A stretch of 37,517 nt of DNA from DATDOO01 sp035293245. Lineage in GTDB: Bacteria; Pseudomonadota; Gammaproteobacteria; Methylococcales; Methylococcaceae. The notes below the pieces were generated by a model that searched no databases, had not been told where the DNA came from, and saw only the letters and a list, made by a program, of their open reading frames with translations. The position numbers and the translations under genes were made by a program. Of the stretch, positions 16,398-24,800 are shown piece after piece. Position 1 is the stretch's first letter. Every line of letters starts with the position of its first letter. Location of the stretch: contig DATDOO010000101.1 in the NCBI GenBank assembly GCA_035293245.1, positions 1 to 37,517 of the forward strand, given 5' to 3'.

Positions 16398-17489
16398 TCA
16401 TTTTCCCGAAAACGCGGCGATCAACTTGTCCATCAGGGCAAACAGCAGGTCGATGCTGTAGCCGGCAAGAAAGGCCAGCGCGAAGGGCGTAAGGGATTTG
16501 AGTCCGGGGTCGGCTTCGGTCACCGGCAGAAACCAGATGATGATGAGGCCGGCCAGCATTCCCATGTAAACGCGTAGCCGATACAACGTATTCTGCTCCG
16601 GCGTGTAAGCTAGGGCCTTGATGTCGCTGGCCAGGGTTCGCAGCACATACAGGCAGGCACCGAGAAAGCCGTACAGCAAAGGCAGGATGTAACGCTCCAG
16701 GCCGTGGGAGGCGAATTCCGCGGTGAGCATGGCCTTTTGCAGCAACAGGTAGGGACTGCCCGGCTCGGCTTGTTCCGACTGGGCCGGGAGCACGCCCAGG
16801 AGCGCCAGCGGCTTGCGCCAAACCTCGTTCCACTTTTGCAGGATTTCGTAACGAATCAGCATTTGCCGTTCGAATTCCTGCGCTTGCGCTTCCAGCCGCT
16901 GCCATTCGTGCGAATCCGCCGCGTCGGCGGCGGTCGGCGAACGGGCGCGCTGCTGGTCCAGCTTGTCCTGCTCCCGATCCTGCTTCTGCTGGTTGTCCGC
17001 GACGCTCTGGAGCAGGGGCTTGATGTCCGCCGTGACGCGGGAACCGACGATCCAGTACACCTGAAGTACCAGGAGGCCGAGCAACGCCCAGAACGCCCAG
17101 GTGCGAAACTGATGCACCGCCCGGTCCGCCTTGGTGAAGGGCTTTTCGCCGAACCAGCGGTCCAGCAGGTCGCCCAGCCTGCCGGTGCGGCTCAAGGTCT
17201 GGGTGGTCGCCTTCAGGCTGGCGATGGTGACGGGGCGCACCGCCTCGGCCAGTTTTTCCCGCGCGTCCCAGAACGCCGCTTGCTGCTCGAAGGTGTCGGG
17301 CGCATCGAGGTCCCCGCTCAGCAGGGTTTTGGACTTGACCAGCGCTTTCACCACCTCGGGGGCCAGGGCGATGCCCCGGCCGGACGCAAACGCCAGCAGG
17401 ATTTCCGCCTCTTCCACCGCTGCCCTGAGGGCCGAGTTGTTTTTCCCACCGCTGGCGGCGTGGCTGGCCTTCTTGCCGGCGTCTTCCAT
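16398..17489 (-). CDS. Four-helix membrane protein with coiled coil, unknown function
   Basis: The 363-residue protein has a soluble helical N-terminus (1-125), then membrane helix 1 (about 131-150, WAFWALLGLLVLQVYWIVGS). A charged coiled-coil region follows (about 160-225, rich in Gln, Asp and Glu), then three more helices at about 266-286, 306-323 and 333-352. I do not recognise the family. Its start is 4 bp from the stop of the preceding exported-protein gene, so the two are almost surely cotranscribed and may form one envelope complex, with the coiled coil reaching into the periplasm or cytoplasm. Confidence 0.8.
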   Translation of the reverse strand: MEDAGKKASHAASGGKNNSALRAAVEEAEILLAFASGRGIALAPEVVKALVKSKTLLSGDLDAPDTFEQQAAFWDAREKLAEAVRPVTIASLKATTQTLSRTGRLGDLLDRWFGEKPFTKADRAVHQFRTWAFWALLGLLVLQVYWIVGSRVTADIKPLLQSVADNQQKQDREQDKLDQQRARSPTAADAADSHEWQRLEAQAQEFERQMLIRYEILQKWNEVWRKPLALLGVLPAQSEQAEPGSPYLLLQKAMLTAEFASHGLERYILPLLYGFLGACLYVLRTLASDIKALAYTPEQNTLYRLRVYMGMLAGLIIIWFLPVTEADPGLKSLTPFALAFLAGYSIDLLFALMDKLIAAFSGK

Positions 17490-17493
17490 GGAA

Positions 17494-18099
17494 CTACCTC
17501 ACTTCGATGGAGTATTCGCAGGCCCGCCGGGAGTCGCCGTCGCCGCACAACACCGGGCTGTTGTCGGCGTACACCACCCGCACCCGCCACATGCCGGGGC
17601 GCGCGTGGTCCTTGTAGCTCCAGGTGCGCCAGTCGAAATAGCCGCGACTTTGCAGTTCGTGGCGCAGCTTCGGCAGCAGACTGCGCTGCGCGACGGGAAT
17701 GTCGATCTGGTCGGTCATCTGCGTGACCCCTTCCGCTTCCACGCGGGCGATGGTCTCGCGGAACCATTTGTGACGGATGGGCAGTTTGCCGTCTGCGGCC
17801 AGCTTGTCCATGGCGGCGGACGAGCCCTGTATCTCCATCCACAGCACCAGGCGCTGGCGCGCATGGGCCTGGTTCAAGCGGGCGGTGGGTTGGCGGGTCT
17901 CCCGGTCCACGTCGCCGACCCAGGCCGCTTCGGTAATTTCGACCACTCCCGCACTGCCGGCGGATTCGGCCGCCGTGGCCGGACTGGTCAACCCGGATGT
18001 TCCGATTTTCGTGGCTTCCGTGTCGGTCGGCGCGTCGGCATGACCGCCGCCGATGACTGCGAAAAAGCCGACGACTACCCGGAAAAACGTCGTGTTCAT
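17494..18099 (-). CDS. Exported DUF2914-like protein
   Basis: The 201-residue protein starts with a signal peptide (MNTTFFRVVVGFFAVIGGGHA, cleavage likely after GHA). A low-complexity Thr/Ala/Ser linker leads to a beta-rich domain from about residue 55. Its layout (RLVLWMEIQG, RHKWFRE, DIPV, FDWRTWSYKDH, PGMWRVRVVYADNSPVLC) resembles DUF2914, but I am not certain. I chose the ATG at 18099, preceded by AAAGGA, rather than an upstream codon near 18147, because only this start gives a signal peptide. A 37-codon frame upstream (18096-18209) ends in a TGA overlapping this ATG and may be a leader peptide. Confidence 0.75.
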   Translation of the reverse strand: MNTTFFRVVVGFFAVIGGGHADAPTDTEATKIGTSGLTSPATAAESAGSAGVVEITEAAWVGDVDRETRQPTARLNQAHARQRLVLWMEIQGSSAAMDKLAADGKLPIRHKWFRETIARVEAEGVTQMTDQIDIPVAQRSLLPKLRHELQSRGYFDWRTWSYKDHARPGMWRVRVVYADNSPVLCGDGDSRRACEYSIEVR

Positions 18100-18256
18100 G
18101 TCCTTTGCTCCCGCACTCCCGTTGCCGCGAGGCACTGAACCCCGCAAGGAAATTGCAGATCGACGCCGTCGCGCGCGATGGCTCCGGCGAACGCTGCTTC
18201 GCGGCTCATGATACCGCCGGTGCCGGCTTCTCTCCTACAGAAGGGGGCCGGCTCCG

Positions 18257-20074
18257 CTAACCCCGCTCCACCGGCAGGAACCCACCCGCCTGCATGGTCC
18301 ACAGCCGGTGGTAAAAGCTTTTGCGGGCCAGCAGTTCTTCGTGGCTGCCGTCCTCGACGATGCGGCCCTGGTCGAACACCAGGATGCGGTCCAGGTAGGC
18401 GATGGTGGACAGGCGGTGGGCAATGGCGATGACGGTCTTCTTGCCCATGGCCCGCTCCAGGTTCTGCTGGATGGCCTTCTCGGTCACCGAGTCCAGGCTG
18501 GAGGTGGCTTCGTCCAAAATCAGGATGGGAGCGTCTTTCAGCATCACCCTGGCGATGGCGATGCGCTGCCGCTGGCCGCCGGACAGTTTGACGCCGCGCT
18601 CGCCCACCAGCGAGTCGTAGCCCTCCGGCATCACCTGGATGAATTCGTCGGCGTTGGCCATCTCGGCGGCGGCGCGGATTTCATCGTCGTCCGCGTCCAG
18701 CCGGCCGTAGCCGATGTTCTCCTTGAGGCTGCGATGGAACAGGCTCGGGTCCTGGGGAATCAGGCTCACCTGCTGGTGCAGGGAATCCTGGGTGACGAAG
18801 GCGATGTCCTGGCCGTCGATGAGGATGCGCCCCCCTTGCGGCTCGTAGTTGCGCAGCATCAGGGACACGAAAGTGGACTTGCCCGAGCCCGAGAAGCCCA
18901 CCAGCCCCACCCGCTGGCCCGGCTCGATGACGACGTTCAAACCATCGAACACCGGCCGCTCCGGATCGTAGCCGAAACGCAGGTTGCGGAACTCGACACG
19001 GCCCCGGGTCACTCGCAGGGCTTGCGCATTTGGCGCGTCGACGATTTCGTGGGGCCGCACGATGGTATCCACGCCGTTGGCCACGTTGCCCACGTACTCG
19101 AAGAACTCCAGAAACCGGCGGGTCAGGTTGCGCGCGTCGCCGATGATGAGCAGGGCCAGGCTCACGCTCATGGTGAAATCGCCCACCCCGATCACTCCGC
19201 CGTCCCACAGGGTCAGGGCGTAGTACACCGTGCCCAGCTTGAGGCCGGCGGCGGCGATGAACTGGAACCAGCGCACCCGCTCCATGTACCAGAAGGTGCG
19301 GCGGCCCATCTTCACTTCCGTTTCCAGGTAGCGGTTCAGATAATCCCGCTCGTAATCCAGGCGGGCGAACAGCTTGGCGTTGAGCATGTTGGTCACGGAG
19401 TCCACGATTTTGCCGTTGACCAGGCTGCGGGTGGCGGCGTAGCTCTGGGCGTAAGGCTGGCAGCGGGTGGCCAGCCAGTAGGACACCAGCACGTAGAACG
19501 CGACCCAACAGGCCACGAAGGTCCCCAAATCCTCGTGCACCCCGAACAGCAGGGTGATGGACACGCCGAAGGTGACGGCGATGGGCCAGAAATCGCATAG
19601 CGTGGCCCACATGGTGTGGTTGACGCTCATGGCCGTTTCGCTGATGCGGTGCGCCAGGGCGCCGGCGAAGTGGCCGCTGAAATAGCGCGCCGAATGGTAT
19701 TGCAGGTACGCGTACAGCATCTGGGTGGTGCGCTGCCGCAACCGCGGCCCGACGATGATCAGCACCGCCCCGCTGGCCCGGCTGAAGAGGATTTCCGCCA
19801 GATTCAGCCCCGCCAGCAGGAGGAGCGGCTTCTGCAAGGCCTCCAGCACCGAGACCGAACCGCCGGAAAGTTGCGCCACCCCATCCATGATGGCCTTGAT
19901 GGCATAGGGCACCAGAATGTTGCTGGCCGCCTGGCCGGTCTCCAGGAGCAGCATCAGCGTCAGCCAGAAGGGAAAGCCGGCGGTGCAATAAAGGATGAAA
20001 CGACCGATGCCGGTGGGCAAAGGCGGCGCCGCCGCGGCGCGGCGGAAGGCGGGGTCTGCTGAAGATTTGGGCAT
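18257..20074 (-). CDS. ABC exporter, fused permease and ATPase (MsbA/MdlB-like)
   Basis: A 605-residue half-transporter that would work as a homodimer in the inner membrane. Six membrane helices occupy roughly residues 25-320. The ATPase domain has Walker A GFSGSGKST (about 391-399), the Q-loop in SLIPQDPSLF, signature LSGGQRQR (about 496-503), Walker B ILILDEATSSLD and the H-loop IAHRLST. The order and length fit lipid or drug exporters, but the substrate is unknown. Just before the ATG the transcript can form a hairpin (arms GCGGCTG and CAGCCGC, 20085-20102) and shows no clear ribosome binding site. It lies 119 bp after the outer-membrane protein gene on the same strand. Confidence 0.93.
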   Translation of the reverse strand: MPKSSADPAFRRAAAAPPLPTGIGRFILYCTAGFPFWLTLMLLLETGQAASNILVPYAIKAIMDGVAQLSGGSVSVLEALQKPLLLLAGLNLAEILFSRASGAVLIIVGPRLRQRTTQMLYAYLQYHSARYFSGHFAGALAHRISETAMSVNHTMWATLCDFWPIAVTFGVSITLLFGVHEDLGTFVACWVAFYVLVSYWLATRCQPYAQSYAATRSLVNGKIVDSVTNMLNAKLFARLDYERDYLNRYLETEVKMGRRTFWYMERVRWFQFIAAAGLKLGTVYYALTLWDGGVIGVGDFTMSVSLALLIIGDARNLTRRFLEFFEYVGNVANGVDTIVRPHEIVDAPNAQALRVTRGRVEFRNLRFGYDPERPVFDGLNVVIEPGQRVGLVGFSGSGKSTFVSLMLRNYEPQGGRILIDGQDIAFVTQDSLHQQVSLIPQDPSLFHRSLKENIGYGRLDADDDEIRAAAEMANADEFIQVMPEGYDSLVGERGVKLSGGQRQRIAIARVMLKDAPILILDEATSSLDSVTEKAIQQNLERAMGKKTVIAIAHRLSTIAYLDRILVFDQGRIVEDGSHEELLARKSFYHRLWTMQAGGFLPVERG

Positions 20075-20193
20075 GAATGGCGTTGCGGCTGGAATCAGCC
20101 GCCATTATCGCCGACGCGGATGGCTTTCCGGACGCGCCGTGCCTACCCGGCGCGCTGGAAGAATCGCTACATCCCGCGCCTTGCCCGGATGCC

Positions 20194-20928
20194 TCAGAAA
20201 CTGTAACGCAAGGACGCGACCACCTCGTCGGTTCTCAGGTAGCCGTTGACGCCGCCGGATCGATAGGAAAACGGCGCTGCACCCGCGAAAGAGATGACCG
20301 AGGTGCCGTTGTCGGTGCCGATCCGGCCGCCGTAAAAATGCCGATAGCCCACGTCCACGGCAAAGGACGAGGTCACGGCGTAATTGAGACCGAACATGGC
20401 CTGCCAGGCGAAACTCGAATTGTCGCCGCCGGGGTCGGTCTGGGTTCCGGCGGGAAACCCCGCTCCGGGAGTCCATTTCTGGTGAATGGACGACAGGGTG
20501 CTCCACGCCCAGCCGATGCCGCCGCCGATGTAGGGGTGGACCGGCCCCAGGGAAACCGGCAGGTCGAAGTAGCCGGACAGCATGGCCGCCCAGGATTCGA
20601 CGGACGCTTTGTAATTGACATCGATGATGTCGTGATCGGAAAGATCGTGGCCTTCCCGGTAGGTGAAGCGCGCGTCGGTGCGGAAATAGTCGCTGAACCG
20701 GTAGCCGACGGCCGCCCCCACCAGTCCACCGCTTTCCAGATGGTTCAGGTCGCCGGGCTGGCAGATGAGGCAATTGGGCGCGAGATAGCCCTGCCGGTCG
20801 CTGATTTGCGCGTCCTCGGCCCACCCATAACCGCCTTCGATCTCCACATAAGGGCCGGCCGCCAGGGCCATTCCCGAGCCGGCAAGCGACAGTCCGGAAA
20901 GCCAGGCGATTTGAACCAGTCTTTTCAT
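20194..20928 (-). CDS. Outer-membrane beta-barrel protein
   Basis: The 244-residue precursor has a signal peptide (MKRLVQIAWLSGLSLAGSGM, cleavage near ALA-AG). The mature part has alternating aromatic strands: YVEIEGGYGWAED, GLVGAAVGYRFSDYFRTDAR, SFAVDVGYRHFYGG. It ends in VVASLRYSF with the terminal Phe used by the BAM machinery. This suits a small eight-stranded barrel of the OmpW/OmpA-like porin type. I chose the ATG at 20928, with GGAGA just upstream, over longer frames. Its place before an ABC exporter may mean a shared envelope role. Confidence 0.85.
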   Translation of the reverse strand: MKRLVQIAWLSGLSLAGSGMALAAGPYVEIEGGYGWAEDAQISDRQGYLAPNCLICQPGDLNHLESGGLVGAAVGYRFSDYFRTDARFTYREGHDLSDHDIIDVNYKASVESWAAMLSGYFDLPVSLGPVHPYIGGGIGWAWSTLSSIHQKWTPGAGFPAGTQTDPGGDNSSFAWQAMFGLNYAVTSSFAVDVGYRHFYGGRIGTDNGTSVISFAGAAPFSYRSGGVNGYLRTDEVVASLRYSF

Positions 20929-20962
20929 GATTTTTCTCCGGGTTGTTGTCGAAAAGCAGCGT

Positions 20963-21556
20963 TCACGCCGTACCGGCCTCCCCTGCCCCGTCTTCGGCAT
21001 CCACATCCTCGAATACCGCCGCCAGGGGCAGGGTCAGCTCGACGCTGGCGAATTGGCAGTCGCCGCCGTCGGCGAAGTCATAGAGCACCCAATGGTTTTC
21101 CGGATTGCGCCGAAAAGCTTCCACCCGCCGGGCGTCGATGTCGATGACGGCGTATTCCTGCAGGCTGGCCAGCTTGCGGTATTCGGCAAACTTGTCGCCG
21201 CGGTCGTAGGCGGCGGTACTCTCGGAGAGGACTTCCACCACCAGTACCGGCTGGCTGAGGAACAGGTCGGCGGCGTGGTCGCGCGGATCGCAGGTGACCA
21301 TGACATCCGGGTAGAACACCGCATCCGCCGCCTCCACCCGCAATTTCATGTCGGCCATGTAGGCCCGGCACGGGGTGCCGCGCAGGTGGCTCTTGAAGGC
21401 GCTGGCGAGATTGAGACTGACGGTGACGTGCGCCCGCCAGGCGCCGGTCATGGCAAAGGTTTCCCCCCGGACGAACTCGTGCTTGTCCAGCTGCCCGGCT
21501 TCCCAGGCGAGATAGTCTTCGAAACGGAACGCATCGGCGGGTTGCGGAATTCCCAT
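20963..21556 (-). CDS. Uma2 family (DUF820) endonuclease-like protein
   Basis: A 197-residue protein of the Uma2/DUF820 family, which has a PD-(D/E)xK nuclease fold of unknown physiological role. It opens with FRFEDYLAWEAGQLDKHEFVRGE. The likely catalytic residues are Asp in VFYPDVMVTCD, Glu in PVLVVEVLSEST, and Lys in RGDKFAEYRKL, followed by LQEYAVIDID. The family is expanded in cyanobacteria and some proteobacteria and is often near mobile DNA. I chose the ATG at 21556, since GGGAG sits nine bases upstream. It lies 34 bp before the outer-membrane gene on the same strand. Confidence 0.9.
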   Translation of the reverse strand: MGIPQPADAFRFEDYLAWEAGQLDKHEFVRGETFAMTGAWRAHVTVSLNLASAFKSHLRGTPCRAYMADMKLRVEAADAVFYPDVMVTCDPRDHAADLFLSQPVLVVEVLSESTAAYDRGDKFAEYRKLASLQEYAVIDIDARRVEAFRRNPENHWVLYDFADGGDCQFASVELTLPLAAVFEDVDAEDGAGEAGTA

Positions 21557-21607
21557 GGCGTGTACTCCCACGTAGTGCCGGCAAGGCTAGCACAGTTTTG
21601 CACGGCC

Positions 21608-21652
21608 CCGCGCGCCGCGCGGCCGCGTTCCGGCGGGCTCCCGGCCGGGAGC
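21608..21652. promoter_or_regulatory. Two adjacent palindromes between divergent genes
   Basis: In the 266 bp between the Uma2 gene and the kinase there is a 15-base palindrome (CCGCGCG, C, CGCGCGG at 21608-21622). A perfect 16-bp palindrome, GCTCCCGGCCGGGAGC, follows at 21637-21652. A -10-like TATACT lies at 21683-21688 on the plus strand. The second palindrome would then be close to the -35 region of a kinase promoter. Operator function is inference. Confidence 0.4.
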
Positions 21653-21822
21653 GGCAAACCGGAGTCGCGACTCGGCTCGGACTATACTGGCTCCTGATCG
21701 ATCCGCCACATGACCGGCGCCGAAGTGGAACCGGCGTCCTCGCCACGGCTGTCCACGCGGCGACGCTTCGGCAAAAATAAGCCTTAGGGATGTCCCCACC
21801 CCTACCCCTCCAAAGGAGCCCC

Positions 21823-24800
21823 ATGGCTGTTACGGTTATCCTGGTCGTTTCCATCGTCCTGCAGTTCGTGGCGGCGGGTCTCGCCCTGCGTTTGATGTAT
21901 GTAACCGGCAAACGCGTCGCCTGGGTACTCATTGCGATGGCGGTGGTGCTCATGGCGGCGCGACGCGCCATCAGCCTGTTCGAGTACTTCGCGGCCGGCG
22001 CGGCGAAACAGCCGGATACGTATGCGGAATTGGTCGCCTTGGCCATCTCGGGTTTGATGGTCGCGGGACTGGCGCTCATATCCCCTTTGTTCAAGGATTT
22101 GAAAAAAATGGGCGAAGCGCTGGGCGAAAGCGAATCCCTGTATCGCTCGCTGGTGACCGCCATGGCCGAAGGCGTGGTGTTCCAGGATGCGGGAGGGAGA
22201 ATCACTGCGGCCAACCCGCGGGCGGAACGGATGCTGGGGCTGACGGCCGAGCAATTGGCCGGACAGACTTCTCTGGACCGGGCGCCATACACCGTCAAGG
22301 ACGACGGCACGCCTTTTCCCGGCGAACTGCACCCGGCCATGGTCGCCTTGCGCACCGGGCAGCCGCAAGCGGACGTGGTGATGGGCATTCACAGACCCGA
22401 CGGGACACTGGCCTGGATATCCATCAATTCGCAACCCTTGTTCAATGCGGGCGCGTTGCATCCCTGCGCGGTGGTCTCGACGTTTCACAACATCTCCGCG
22501 CAGAAGCGCGCCGAATCCATCAACCTGGCGCGCCTGCGCCTGCTGCAGTTCGCCTCCAGGCATACGCTGGACGAACTGCTCGAGGCCACCCTCGACGAAG
22601 CCGAAGCGCTGACCGGCAGCCTGGTCGGCTTTTACCATTTTCTCGAAGCGGACCAGATGACCCTGTCGCTCCAGGAGTGGTCGACCCGCACCAAGGCAAA
22701 GTTCTGCAAGGCGGAAGGGAAAGGCCGCCATTACGACGTGGCGGAAGCCGGCGTCTGGGTCGACTGCATCCATCAGCGACGGGCGGTCATCCACAACGAT
22801 TACGCCGCGCTCGCCCACCGCAAGGGCTTGCCCGACGGCCACGCGGAAATCGTCCGCGAGATGGTCGTGCCGGTCTTCCGCGGCGACAAAATCGTGGCGC
22901 TCCTCGGCGTGGGAAACAAACCCGGCGACTATACGCCGGCGGACCTGGAGGCGGTTTCGCTGCTGGCCGACCTGGCCTGGGAAATCACCGAACTCAAGCG
23001 GACGGAAATGGCGCTCGTTGCCAGCGAAAAACGCTTCCATTCGGTCTTCGAGAACTCGCCCGTGTCGACTTGGGAAAAGGACCTGTCGGCCGTCAAACAG
23101 TTGCTCGACGATCTGAAAGCGCAAGGCATCCAGGACATCGAAGCCTGCCTGCGGCAACATCCCGAAACAGTGCGGCAGTGCGCCGGCCTGGTCCGGATCG
23201 TCGACACGAACCAAGCCTCTGTGGCCTTGCTGGAGGCGACCGGCAAGGAGGAACTGCTCCAAAGGTTGCCGACGACCTTCGTTTCCGAACCGGACACGGT
23301 GTTTCAACACGAACTGCTGGCGATCTGGAGCGGGACAACCGAGATGGCCAGGGACGCCATCGTTCAAACCCTGGGCGGAAACCGGCGGCACGTGACCCTG
23401 TATTTTTCGGTCATTCCGGGCTACGAGCGGACCTTTTCCAAGGTACTGGTGTCTCTCATCGACATCTCCGAGCGCAAATTGGCCGAAGGGACTCTGCGCA
23501 GGCGGGAGACGGAATTCCGCGCCCTGGTGGAAAATTCGCCGGACGAAATCATCCGCTACGACCGCGACTGCCGCCGTACCTACGTCAACCCGGCCCTGGT
23601 CAGAACGCTGGGCATTCCGGTGCGGGAAATGCTGGGCCGGACGCCGATGGAAAGTTCGCCCGGATCGGCGGAAATCGCGGCGTATCAACACAAGATCGAG
23701 GAAGTCTTCGCCACCGGGCGGGACGCGACCATGGAACTGATCTTCGTGGCGCCGCGCACCGGGAAGGCCGTGAGCAATTCCGTCCGCTTCGTTCCCGAGT
23801 TCGATCGCTACGGCCAGGTGGCGAGCGTTTTGTCCGTCGGACGGGATATTTCCGCCCAGAAGGAAACCGAGCGCCAGCTTCGCACCCTGGTGGAAAACCT
23901 GCCCGATCTGGTCGCCCGCTTCGACACGGTGGGGCGCCACCTCTACGTGAATCCGGCGGCGGTCGGCGTCTCGGGACTCACCATCGAGCATCTGGTGGGA
24001 AAAACGCACCTGGATATCGACGAAGCCGGCACCGGAGCGCTTCGCCAGGCTCTTTACCAGGCGATCCGCCGCACGGCCGAAGAAGGGAAGCCGGTCGCCT
24101 TCGAGGGTTCGAGACCGACCCTGCAGGGCGGCCGGCGGACTTTCGATTTCCGTTTTTACCCGGAACGGGACCAACACGGCACCGTAACCAGCGTCTTGGG
24201 CATCGCCCACGACATCACCGAGCAGAAGCGGACGGAAGAAGAACGCATGGCCCATCTGCGCTTCTTCGAAAGCATGGACCGGATCAACCAGACCCTGCAG
24301 GGAAGCAACGACCTGCAGCAGATACTGTACGAAATGCTGGACGCCGCCCTGGAGATTTTCGCTTGCGACCGCGCCTGGCTGGTGTACCCCTGCGATCCGG
24401 ACGCCGCCGCCTGGTGGGCGCCCATGGAACGCACCCGGCCCGAATACCCCGGCATCCTCGTACTCGGCCACGAACTGCCCATGGACGAGGAGATTGCCGC
24501 AGTGTACCGGACGGCAAGAGCCGCCAGCGCTCCCGTCTCGTTCGGTCCGGGGACGGAACATCCGGTGCCGCACGGACCCGGGACACGTTTCCAAATCAAG
24601 TCCATGGTGGCCACGGCCGGTTATCCCAAGGGGGACAAGCCCTACCTGTTCGGGCTGCACCAGTGCGCTTATCCCCGGGTCTGGACGGCGGAAGAAATCC
24701 AGTTGCTGCAGGAAATCGGCCGGCGGCTGACGGACGTGCTCACCAGCCTGCTGGCTTACCGCAGCCTGCAGGAAAGCGAACTGCGCTACCGGGAAGTCTT

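Noticed and set aside
21802..24660. A 952-codon open frame antisense to the kinase gene.
   Set aside because: It mirrors PAS/GAF codons on the opposite strand, rich in Arg, Gly, His and Gln, and has no recognisable domain or start signal.
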